NCBI GenBank assembly: GCA_002937855.1
Contig: PTKS01000002.1
Coordinates: 1-64,000 of the forward strand
Reading direction: 5' to 3'
Source: Alphaproteobacteria bacterium MarineAlpha5_Bin12
GTDB taxonomy: Bacteria > Pseudomonadota > Alphaproteobacteria > HIMB59 > GCA-002718135
DNA: 64,000 nt
Positions 35,321-42,664 of this stretch are shown here, in pieces. Both the position numbers and the translations under genes were made by a program. The notes below the pieces were generated by a model. It ran no database searches and had not been told where the DNA came from. It saw nothing but the letters and a program-made list of their open reading frames with translations. Position 1 is the stretch's first letter, and each line of letters begins with the position of its first letter.

Positions 35321-36616
35321 TTATTTATTAAAAACTCTTTTGTATATTAGATTTATATTTTTTTTATAGTCCTTATTTTTTATAATTTTTTCGATTGTAT
35401 TTTTTCCAAGATTTTTTTTACATTCTTCAAATTTTAATAGAGAATCTTTGAAATTGTTTTTTGTTGTAAATGTTTCTCGTGAAGCTTTTTGGACAATTTC
35501 ATAAGCCCTTTCTCTAGAAACACCTTTTTGAGTTAACTCTAAAAGTATTGTTTGGCTGGAGCTTAAACCCGATAATTGATTAATATTTTTAATCATATTT
35601 TTTGGATATACTTTTAAATTTTTGATTATTTTCTCAAGTCTAGACAAAGCAAAATCTAGGGCTATGGTAGTATCAGGGGCAATAATTCTTTCAACACTTG
35701 AATGACTTATATCTCTTTCATGCCATAATGAGACATTTTCTAATGCAGGAATTACCTGTCCTCTTATATATCTAGATATTCCTGTTAAATTTTCACTCAA
35801 AATAGGATTTCTTTTATGTGGCATTGCAGAAGAACCTTTTTGTTTTAAAGAAAAAAATTCTTCAACTTCTCTTATTTCTGTCCTTTGTAGATTTCTAATT
35901 TCAGTTGATAATCTTTCAATAGATGATGCTATTATTCCGAGAGTAGAAAAAAAATGGGCATGTCTATCTCTAGGTATGCACTGGGTAGATATTGTTTCAA
36001 TTTTTAAATTAAGTTTTTTAGCAACATATTTTTCTACCCTAGGATCAATTGATGCATAGTTTCCCACTGGACCAGAAATAGCACATGTAGATATTTCGTT
36101 TTTTGCTTTTTCCATTCTTTCTAAATTTCTTTTAAATTCAGAGTAGAATCCAGCTAACTTCAAACCAAAAGTTGTTGTTTCAGCATGAATACCATGACTT
36201 CTTCCCATGATTGGAGTCAATTTATATTTCATTGATTGACTTTTTAATACTTTTAATAAATTTTTTATATCTTGTATTATGATTTCGGAAGCATCTCTCA
36301 TTCGAATTGATAAAGCTGTATCAACAATATCACTAGAGGTCATTCCTTGATGCAAAAACCTTGCATCCTCACCAATATTTTCTGATAAGTTGGTTAAAAA
36401 GGCTAACACATCATGTTTAATATTTTTTTCTAACTCATTAATTCTTTTGAGACTAAATTTAGATTTTTTTCTTATATTTAAAGCTGCTTTTTTTGGGATA
36501 TAGCCAAACTTTGCCATTGCATCACTTGAATGACACTCAATTTGTAACCAAATTTTGAATTTGTTTTCCTCTTCCCAAATTCTTTCCATGATTTGTCTTG
36601 AATATCTTTTTATCAT
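35321..36616 (-). CDS. purB: Adenylosuccinate lyase
   Basis: The 431-residue fumarase/aspartase-superfamily enzyme has the signature GSSAMPHKRNPILSENL, the catalytic HGIHAET region (MGRSHGIHAETTTFG) and FLHQGMTSSDIVDTA. It acts twice in purine synthesis: on SAICAR and on adenylosuccinate. It heads the leftward purB-NRDE-bolA-grxD-rarD run. Other pur genes that often neighbour it are absent here. Confidence 0.95.
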   Translation of the reverse strand: MIKRYSRQIMERIWEEENKFKIWLQIECHSSDAMAKFGYIPKKAALNIRKKSKFSLKRINELEKNIKHDVLAFLTNLSENIGEDARFLHQGMTSSDIVDTALSIRMRDASEIIIQDIKNLLKVLKSQSMKYKLTPIMGRSHGIHAETTTFGLKLAGFYSEFKRNLERMEKAKNEISTCAISGPVGNYASIDPRVEKYVAKKLNLKIETISTQCIPRDRHAHFFSTLGIIASSIERLSTEIRNLQRTEIREVEEFFSLKQKGSSAMPHKRNPILSENLTGISRYIRGQVIPALENVSLWHERDISHSSVERIIAPDTTIALDFALSRLEKIIKNLKVYPKNMIKNINQLSGLSSSQTILLELTQKGVSRERAYEIVQKASRETFTTKNNFKDSLLKFEECKKNLGKNTIEKIIKNKDYKKNINLIYKRVFNK

Positions 36617-36647
36617 ATGGCTTCTTTTAATTTAATTATTCAAATCT

Positions 36648-37463
36648 TTAAAGAATATTTATTGGCAAATCAGTGCCATTTTGAGACAATGTAAATATTT
36701 CTGCTCCATTTTTAGTAATGCCTACAGAATGTTCAAACTGAGCAGACAGTGATTTGTCTTTAGTAACTGCTGTCCATCCATCATTTAGTATTTTTACTGC
36801 CCAATTTCCTGCGTTTATCATTGGTTCAATAGTAAAAAACATCCCTTCTTCTAATTTTATACCTTCATTTTTTTCTCCAAAATGAAGAACACTAGGCGCA
36901 CAGTGAAAAACTTTTCCTAAACCATGACCACAAAAATCCCTAACAACTGAAAAATTTTTAGATTCTGCGTAATTTTGAATAATAAACCCAATGTCACCTA
37001 AATGTATTCCAGGTTTTAAAATCGCAATACTTTTCATAAGAGATTTATACGTTGTTTCAACAAGTTTTTTTGCTTTTGGATTAATTTTTCCCGCACAATA
37101 CATTCGCGATGAATCACCATGCCAACCATCAACTATTACTGTTACATCTACATTTATTATATCCCCTTCATTTAGGATTTTTTCTTTACTAGGAATGCCG
37201 TGGCAAACTACATGATTTACGGAAGTGCAAACTGATTTTGGAAAACCTCTATAATTTAGTGGGGCAGGGACTGCATGGTTCGAAATTATCATTTTGTGAC
37301 AATGATAATTAATTTCTTCTGTAGAAATTCCAGGTTTAATCAAATTATATAATGTGTCTAAAATTTTAGCCGCTAAAGAACCAGCTTTTCTCATACCTTG
37401 AAAGTCTTTTTCATTATGTAAAGGTATTGATGATAATGTCTTATCTTGGTTAATTGTATTCAT
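36648..37463 (-). CDS. map: Methionine aminopeptidase type I
   Basis: This 271-residue metalloprotease shows the pita-bread fold motifs: YRGFPKSVCTSVNHVVCHGIP, the metal ligands in INVDVTVIVDGWHGDSSRM (two Asp), HGLGKVFHCAP (His) and FTIEPM (Glu), with the last Glu in SAQFEHSVGI. It removes the initiator Met from nascent proteins. It lacks the N-terminal zinc-finger extension of some homologues. Confidence 0.95.
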   Translation of the reverse strand: MNTINQDKTLSSIPLHNEKDFQGMRKAGSLAAKILDTLYNLIKPGISTEEINYHCHKMIISNHAVPAPLNYRGFPKSVCTSVNHVVCHGIPSKEKILNEGDIINVDVTVIVDGWHGDSSRMYCAGKINPKAKKLVETTYKSLMKSIAILKPGIHLGDIGFIIQNYAESKNFSVVRDFCGHGLGKVFHCAPSVLHFGEKNEGIKLEEGMFFTIEPMINAGNWAVKILNDGWTAVTKDKSLSAQFEHSVGITKNGAEIFTLSQNGTDLPINIL

Positions 37464-37520
37464 AACTGTATTTTACTTTGATTTTCATTTATTTATTATT
37501 AATAATATATATTGAATCAA

Positions 37521-38279
37521 ATGTCTAAAATAACTTCATCAGTTTTAATAATTGGTAATGAAATATTATCAGGCAGAACGCAAGAAATAAATGTCAAGTT
37601 TATCGCTATGGAATTATCTAAAATAGGTATTAGTTTAAGTGAAGTAAGAGTTGTTCCGGATATTAATAAACAAATAATTTTTGCTCTTAATGAATTAAGA
37701 AAAAAGTATGATTATGTTTTTACGACGGGAGGTATTGGACCAACTCATGATGATATAACATCTGAATGTGTTAGCAAAGCTTTAAAAATAAAGTATGAGA
37801 TTAATCAAGAGGCTTATCATTTATTAAAAGAATATTATCCAGAAGGCCACCTTAATGAAGGTCGAGTAAAAATGACAAAAATGCCAAAAGGTTCTAAATT
37901 AATAAAGAATGTTGTAACAGTTGCACCAGGGTTTTGTATTAAAAATATATTTGTACTTCCTGGAGTCCCAAAAATAATGCAGGTTATGTTTAAAGAAGTA
38001 ATCAAAAAATTAAAAAAAACAAAACCAATTATTTCGATTACAATTAATACAAATCTCTATGAAAGTATAATGGCTAAAGATTTAGATATTATCCAAAATG
38101 CTCACATAGAATGTGAAATTGGCAGCTATCCTCATTTTGATTTTAATAGGAGATCGGCAAGTGTAAATGTGGTGGTTTCTGGTAAAAAAAGAAAAATTAT
38201 AATTTTAGTTAAAAAGAAAATCATTACAGCTGTAAAAAAATTAGGAGGTAAAGCCAGAGAAATAAGTAGCGAAAGGTAA
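37521..38279 (+). CDS. CinA N-terminal-like / molybdopterin-binding domain protein
   Basis: From ATG 37521 the product has 252 residues. It has the MoCF-type fold: VLIIGNEILSGRTQEIN, VPDINKQI and TTGGIGPTHDDITSECVSKAL, the last being the GGxGPTxDD motif. It corresponds to the N-terminal half of CinA and lacks the C-terminal nicotinamide-nucleotide amidase domain. Members are annotated as competence/damage-inducible or molybdopterin-binding. ADP-ribose pyrophosphatase activity is known for some full-length CinA. moaA lies 1.5 kb away, only weak support for a cofactor role. A TTG nine bases upstream is an alternative start. Confidence 0.82.
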   Translation: MSKITSSVLIIGNEILSGRTQEINVKFIAMELSKIGISLSEVRVVPDINKQIIFALNELRKKYDYVFTTGGIGPTHDDITSECVSKALKIKYEINQEAYHLLKEYYPEGHLNEGRVKMTKMPKGSKLIKNVVTVAPGFCIKNIFVLPGVPKIMQVMFKEVIKKLKKTKPIISITINTNLYESIMAKDLDIIQNAHIECEIGSYPHFDFNRRSASVNVVVSGKKRKIIILVKKKIITAVKKLGGKAREISSER

Positions 38280-38299
38280 TAATCTAGTTTAACTATATA

Positions 38300-38323
38300 T
38301 GATATAATTAATTAATGAGGTGA
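38300..38323 (+). promoter_or_regulatory. Extended -10 promoter and ribosome binding site of the zinc-ribbon gene
   Basis: TGATATAAT at 38300-38308 is a perfect extended -10 element (TGN plus TATAAT). It is followed by AGGTGA at 38318-38323, 3 nt before ATG 38327. The implied leader is only about 12 nt and begins almost at the Shine-Dalgarno. No convincing -35 is visible, as is usual for extended -10 promoters. Confidence 0.6.
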
Positions 38324-38326
38324 AAT

Positions 38327-38518
38327 ATGGCAACCTATGAATGCTCAAAGTGTGGGATGAGTGTTAATGCAACTTGTGGCAAATGTGACCAGCCACTTGT
38401 TGATGCAAAAATATCTTTAGATGATGGATCAACAGTTCAAGTATCTAAATGCCCAGATGATCATGGTAAAATCAAATCTCCATTATGTTGTGGAGAAGAT
38501 ATGACTTGTCAAAAATAA
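38327..38518 (+). CDS. Small zinc-ribbon protein
   Basis: The 63-residue protein has nine cysteines, arranged as CSKCGMSVNATCGKC near the N-terminus and KCPDDHGKIKSPLCCGEDMTC at the C-terminus, with DDGSTVQVSKC between. It probably folds around one or two zinc or iron ions. I recall closely similar short proteins in marine bacteria and marine ammonia-oxidising archaea, but this is from memory and unchecked. Function is unknown. It has its own promoter and is followed 29 bp later by a tRNA gene. Confidence 0.8.
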   Translation: MATYECSKCGMSVNATCGKCDQPLVDAKISLDDGSTVQVSKCPDDHGKIKSPLCCGEDMTCQK

Positions 38519-38547
38519 AAAAAAACATATAGGTATCTCAATTATTA

Positions 38548-38632
38548 GGCCCCGTGGTGGAATGGTAGACACAAAGGACTTAAAATCCTTGCCCTTTTGG
38601 GAGTGCTGGTTCAAGTCCAGTCGGGGCTACCA
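38548..38632 (+). tRNA. tRNA-Leu (anticodon TAA)
   Basis: The 85-nt gene has acceptor arms GGCCCCG (38548-38554) and CGGGGCT (38622-38628), including the G1-U72 pair also seen in other bacterial tRNA-Leu(UAA). The D-loop reads GTGGAATGGTAGACAC, the anticodon arm is AAGGA-CTTAAAA-TCCTT with anticodon TAA, a long class II variable arm follows, and the T-arm is CTGGTTCAAGTCCAG. Discriminator A and an encoded CCA end it at 38632. It reads TTA/TTG, the main leucine codons of such an AT-rich genome. Confidence 0.97.
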
Positions 38633-38658
38633 AAGCTATAAAAATAGGAAAATTACTT

Positions 38659-39042
38659 ATGATTAGATTTGTAACTTTAGGAACAAATAATCTTAAAAAA
38701 AGTTCTAATTTTTATAATGAAATTTTAGAGATATTAAGCATAAATAGAGTTGAGGAAGAAGAGGGGTATGTTGGTTATGCAAAAGAAAAAACTAACAATT
38801 TATCTGACTTTTATATTATGAAACCCTTCAACAAAAATGAAGCAACAATTGGTAATGGAACAATGATCTCGTTTGACGCTCTAACGCCAGAAAAAGTTAA
38901 TGAAATTCATAAAAAAGCTCTACAACTTGGTGCTACAAATGAGGGAGATCCCGGACCTAGACATGGCGATCATTATTATGCATATTTTAGAGATTTAGAT
39001 GGAAATAAAATTTGCGTTTTTGCTGAAAATAAGAAAATTTAA
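38659..39042 (+). CDS. VOC (glyoxalase/bleomycin-resistance) family protein
   Basis: This 127-residue protein has the two beta-alpha-beta-beta-beta repeats of the VOC superfamily: LGTNNLKKSSNFYNEIL at the start and GDHYYAYFRDLDGNKICVF at the end. It is similar in length to small putative lyases or dioxygenase-like proteins with no known substrate. Its end overlaps the nadK stop on the other strand by 4 nt. It lies 26 bp after tRNA-Leu. Confidence 0.8.
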   Translation: MIRFVTLGTNNLKKSSNFYNEILEILSINRVEEEEGYVGYAKEKTNNLSDFYIMKPFNKNEATIGNGTMISFDALTPEKVNEIHKKALQLGATNEGDPGPRHGDHYYAYFRDLDGNKICVFAENKKI

Positions 39043-39797
39043 GAATAAAATTGTTCTTTTAAAATTTTTTCGTCAAATGAATGCTGGTTATTAAAAAGTA
39101 TTGTTTTGGTTTTTTTAGGTGAGATTTTAATATTTACTGATTTTATATTTCTATATTCATTTTGATCCGCTGCCATTCTTACTGGTCTTTTGTCTATATT
39201 TTTTACTTCAATTTTAATATTTGTTTTTTCTTTTAATAAAGCTCCTTTCCATGTTCTTGGTTTAAATGCGCTAATTGGGGTAATAGCTATAACACTTGTC
39301 CCAAGTGGAATGATAGGTCCATGAGCAGAAAGGTTATAAGCAGTGCTGCCAGCTGGGGTGCATACCAACACGCCATCACATACCAATTCTTTGATTCTGG
39401 TTATATCATTTATTTTTATTGATAATTTCGCTGCTTGATATGTTTCTCTAATTATTGAAATTTCGTTAAAAGCTAAAGATTTATAAACTTGATTTTCTCT
39501 ATTTATTGCTTCAACTTCTAATGGTTTTATTCTAATTTTTTGAGTTTTCTTAATTCTATTAACAAGATTTTTTTCATCGTATTTATTCATTAAAAAACCC
39601 ACTGATCCAAGGTTCATACCATATATAGGAACAGTTAGATTTATGTATTTATGAATTGTTTTTAATAAAAACCCATCACCACCTAATGCAACGATAACAT
39701 CACTTTTCTTAGACTCAAAGTCCCCATATTTTTTTATCAATTTTTTTTTTGCTTTTATGGCATTAATATTTTCTGAACTAACAAAGCAGATTTTCAT
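39039..39797 (-). CDS. nadK: NAD kinase
   Basis: The 252-residue kinase has the GGDG motif (ALGGDGFLLKTIH), NLGSVGFLMN, and VCTPAGSTAYNLSAHGPI, the diagnostic NADK sequence. It makes NADP+ from NAD+ and ATP. The N-terminal part is short, as in other alphaproteobacterial forms. It follows moaA by 4 bp. Confidence 0.94.
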   Translation of the reverse strand: MKICFVSSENINAIKAKKKLIKKYGDFESKKSDVIVALGGDGFLLKTIHKYINLTVPIYGMNLGSVGFLMNKYDEKNLVNRIKKTQKIRIKPLEVEAINRENQVYKSLAFNEISIIRETYQAAKLSIKINDITRIKELVCDGVLVCTPAGSTAYNLSAHGPIIPLGTSVIAITPISAFKPRTWKGALLKEKTNIKIEVKNIDKRPVRMAADQNEYRNIKSVNIKISPKKTKTILFNNQHSFDEKILKEQFYS

Positions 39798-39801
39798 TTA
39801 T

Positions 39802-40791
39802 CTATCCACCTGTTGTATTCATAAATCTTGATAAATATGGCTTTACTTCTTTATTGATAATAAAATCATGACTTTTAGGTTTGTTTTTTAATGATTCATA
39901 AATCAAATTTAATATTTTTTGATTACTAAAGTCATTATTTAAATATTTTTTAAAATCTATATATTTTTCTTGTCCTAGGCACATGTATAATCTACCTGTG
40001 CATGTTATACGCACTCTATTACAATCTTGACAAAAATTTTGACTTAATGGAGTAATGAAACCTACATTTATGTCATATTTATTAAAATAATTGTATTTAG
40101 ATGGACCCCCAGTTTTATAATTAGAATTTTCAAGTGAAAATTTTTTAATTAAATTATTTCTAACTTCATTTAATGGTAAATATTGATCATATCTGTATTG
40201 ATCTGTTTCTCCCATTGGCATAACTTCGATAAATGTAACATCAATGCCTAATTTGCCACACCATATCAGAATTTCTTCAAATTCATTCTCATTAAAATTT
40301 TTTAATGCCACAACATTAATTTTTATTTTTATATTATTTTTTATTGCACAATCGATACCCTCTAATACATTACGAAGATTTCCTAATCTGGTTAATTTCT
40401 CATATTTTAATGGGTTCAAAGTATCTAATGATATGTTTATTCTATTAATTCCAGAATCTTTTAAGTTTTTGGCATGTTGTTTTAAGAGTGTACCATTTGT
40501 AGTTAGTGTTAGCTCTTTAAAATCATAAGTTCCAATTTTTTTACCAATATTATCGATTAATTTTTCAATATTTTTTCTTACTAGAGGCTCACCTCCTGTC
40601 AATCTGATTTTATTAACACCTTCAGATATAAAAATATCCACCAATCTTTCTATTTGTTCAAATGTTAAGACATCTTTTTTTGGGAGGAATTCCATTTTTT
40701 CTTTCATGCAATATTTACATCTTAGATCACATCTGTCAGTAACAGAAATTCTTAAATAGTTAATTTCACGATTAAAGATATCTTTTAACAT
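39802..40791 (-). CDS. moaA: GTP 3',8-cyclase MoaA (radical SAM)
   Basis: The 329-residue enzyme has the radical SAM cluster motif Cx3Cx2C (CDLRCKYC, about residues 21-28), the GGEP motif (LTGGEPLVRKN) and the second cluster ligands in CQDCNRVRITCTGRLYMC. It ends with the conserved Gly-Gly tail (NTTGG) needed for activity. It starts molybdenum cofactor synthesis from GTP. Other moa/moe genes are not in the window, so the pathway must be completed elsewhere. Confidence 0.95.
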   Translation of the reverse strand: MLKDIFNREINYLRISVTDRCDLRCKYCMKEKMEFLPKKDVLTFEQIERLVDIFISEGVNKIRLTGGEPLVRKNIEKLIDNIGKKIGTYDFKELTLTTNGTLLKQHAKNLKDSGINRINISLDTLNPLKYEKLTRLGNLRNVLEGIDCAIKNNIKIKINVVALKNFNENEFEEILIWCGKLGIDVTFIEVMPMGETDQYRYDQYLPLNEVRNNLIKKFSLENSNYKTGGPSKYNYFNKYDINVGFITPLSQNFCQDCNRVRITCTGRLYMCLGQEKYIDFKKYLNNDFSNQKILNLIYESLKNKPKSHDFIINKEVKPYLSRFMNTTGG

Positions 40792-40825
40792 AATTCAATA
40801 TTATACTAAAATAAGAAAAACTGAA

Positions 40826-41242
40826 CTAATCTCTTTTAATTTTTTCCATTTTTTCATGACGCTCTTGAGCCTCAATACTTAAGTTCGCAATTGGTCGAGC
40901 ATCTAATCTTTTAATGCTTATAGGCTCATCAGTCTCTTCACAATATCCATAGGTACCATTTTCTATTTTCTTCAACGCATGATCAATTTTTATTATTAGC
41001 TTTCTCTCTCTGTCTCTAGTTTTTAATTCCAGGTTTTTCTCATTTTCTAATGAGGCTCTATCAGCAACATCAGGTTGATTTAAATTTTCTGATTGTTTAA
41101 GATTGCTTATAGTTTCATAGGATTCCTTAAGCAAATCACCTTTCCATTTAAGGAGTTTTTGACGAAAATATTCTTTCATTTTTACGTTCATGAATTTTTC
41201 GCTTTTAGTTGGTTTATATTTTTTTGGTAATTTTTTTTTCAT
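40826..41242 (-). CDS. dksA: DksA/TraR-family regulator with degenerate zinc finger
   Basis: The 138-residue protein has the coiled-coil region (RQKLLKWKGDLLKES to ALKKIENGTYGYC) and the C-terminal globular part DEPISIKRLDARPIANLSIEAQERHE. Only one of the four zinc-binding cysteines remains (GYCEET instead of CESC; LSIEAQ instead of LCIDCK). Such cysteine-poor DksA forms are common in alphaproteobacteria. It binds the RNA polymerase secondary channel and works with ppGpp. It is divergent from recA across 215 bp. Confidence 0.9.
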   Translation of the reverse strand: MKKKLPKKYKPTKSEKFMNVKMKEYFRQKLLKWKGDLLKESYETISNLKQSENLNQPDVADRASLENEKNLELKTRDRERKLIIKIDHALKKIENGTYGYCEETDEPISIKRLDARPIANLSIEAQERHEKMEKIKRD

Positions 41243-41346
41243 TTTTTTAAGTAAATTAATTTTTGCTGATTATTAAATTGTTATTATTTATTCAAGAAAA
41301 TTGATAAAATAATAAATATTTAATGTTTTCAATAACTTAAAACTAC

Positions 41347-41375
41347 TTGAAAAAGAACAAAATAAGAACTATAAA
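41347..41375 (+). promoter_or_regulatory. recA promoter with LexA (SOS) box in the spacer
   Basis: A -35 TTGAAA (41347-41352), 17-bp spacer and -10 TATAAA (41370-41375) frame the alphaproteobacterial SOS box GAAC-N7-GAAC at 41355-41369, which fills the spacer. A third GAAC lies at 41378-41381, 8 nt further. LexA bound here would block RNA polymerase. Start of transcription near 41382 would leave a leader of about 75 nt. Confidence 0.9.
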
Positions 41376-41442
41376 GAGAACAATTAGGGTACAAAAAAAA
41401 AATTATACTGATTGATAGAATCAAAAATTAATCTAATTAAAA

Positions 41443-41448
41443 AAGGAG
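41443..41448 (+). promoter_or_regulatory. Strong recA ribosome binding site
   Basis: AAGGAG lies 9 nt before ATG 41458, a near-perfect Shine-Dalgarno that few genes in this window share. It suggests high RecA synthesis once derepressed. Confidence 0.85.
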
Positions 41449-41457
41449 TATTCTTAA

Positions 41458-42570
41458 ATGGCCAAAACAAAACCAGATTTAAAAATAGTTGAAAATATTG
41501 AAAATAAAATGAATAAAAACCAAGCATTAGAAACAGCTGTAAGTCTAATTGAAAAGACTCATGGAAAAGGTTCAGTAATGAAACTTGGGAGCAATGAGAA
41601 AATTGACATAGAAACAGTTTCAACGGGATCACTTAGTTTAGATATCGCTTTAGGTATTGGAGGTGTGCCCAAAGGAAGAATTGTTGAAATTTATGGACCT
41701 GAAAGTTCAGGTAAAACTACTTTAGCGCTTCACATTGTATCTGAGGCTCAAAGAGGTGGTGGAAATTGTGCATTTATAGATGCTGAACATGCATTAGATC
41801 CTGTGTATGCAAAAAAACTTGGCGTAAAACTTGAAGAGCTATTAATTTCTCAACCTGATACAGGTGAACAAGGCTTGGAGATAGCAGATACATTAGTTAA
41901 ATCTGGAGGTGTAGATGTTTTAGTTGTAGATTCTGTAGCTGCATTAGTTCCAAGAGCTGAATTGGAGGGTGAAATGGGAGATTCTCTTCCTGGCCTTCAA
42001 GCAAGGTTGATGAGTCAAGCCTTAAGAAAACTTACCAGTTCAATTGCAAAATCTAATACTCTTGTTATTTTTATTAACCAACTTAGAATGAAAATTGGTA
42101 TTATGTTTGGTAGCCCTGAGACTACTACTGGTGGAAATGCCTTGAAATTTTATTCTTCTGTACGTTTAGATATCCGAAGAATTGGAGCTATTAAAGACAA
42201 AGATGAAATAGTCGGTAATCAGACAAGAGTTAAAGTTGTAAAAAACAAATTAGCACCACCATTTAAAATTGTAGAGTTTGATATTATGTATGGAGAGGGA
42301 ATATCAAGGATGGGTGAAATTGTTGATTTAGGTGTGAAAGCTGAAATTATAGACAAATCTGGTGCATGGTTCTCATATAATGGCAACAAGATTGGCCAAG
42401 GTAGAGAAAATGTTAAAACATTTTTAAATGAAAATCCAGAAACAGCAAAAGAAATAACAAACAAAATTTTACAAAATGCAGGTGTTGTTGAGAAAGCTAT
42501 GATGGAAGGTGAGTCTAAACCCAAATCAGAAAAAGAAGAATCAAAAGATAACACAAAAAATAAAGAATAA
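41458..42570 (+). CDS. recA: Recombinase A
   Basis: The 370-residue protein has Walker [10 protein letters not shown] (about residues 80-88), Walker [16 protein letters not shown], and the L1/L2 DNA-binding regions with [17 protein letters not shown]. It forms filaments on single-stranded DNA for recombination and triggers LexA self-cleavage. An N-terminal extension of about 15 residues precedes the usual start, and the C-terminus is acidic/charged ([12 protein letters not shown]), as usual. The promoter is SOS-regulated and a strong terminator follows. Confidence 0.98.
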   Translation: MAKTKPDLKIVENIENKMNKNQALETAVSLIEKTHGKGSVMKLGSNEKIDIETVSTGSLSLDIALGIGGVPKGRIVEIYGPESSGKTTLALHIVSEAQRGGGNCAFIDAEHALDPVYAKKLGVKLEELLISQPDTGEQGLEIADTLVKSGGVDVLVVDSVAALVPRAELEGEMGDSLPGLQARLMSQALRKLTSSIAKSNTLVIFINQLRMKIGIMFGSPETTTGGNALKFYSSVRLDIRRIGAIKDKDEIVGNQTRVKVVKNKLAPPFKIVEFDIMYGEGISRMGEIVDLGVKAEIIDKSGAWFSYNGNKIGQGRENVKTFLNENPETAKEITNKILQNAGVVEKAMMEGESKPKSEKEESKDNTKNKE

Positions 42571-42584
42571 TCATATTCAAACTG

Positions 42585-42619
42585 AAAACGCGTATTATCC
42601 AGAAATAATGCGCGTTTTT
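42585..42619 (+). terminator. Rho-independent terminator after recA
   Basis: AAAACGCGTATTAT (42585-42598) pairs with ATAATGCGCGTTTT (42605-42618) over 14 bp with one G-U wobble, leaving a 6-nt loop. The T-run is part of the right arm, extended to 42619. It separates recA from alaS. Confidence 0.85.
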
Positions 42620-42664
42620 AATAGTTTTCTAGACAATTAAATTGCTGATATGTAGAAGTAATTT

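Noticed and set aside
41243..41346. Possible small RNA or ORF in the dksA-recA gap
   Set aside because: The stretch is AT-rich without hairpin, terminator or coding frame; only the recA control elements further right are convincing.
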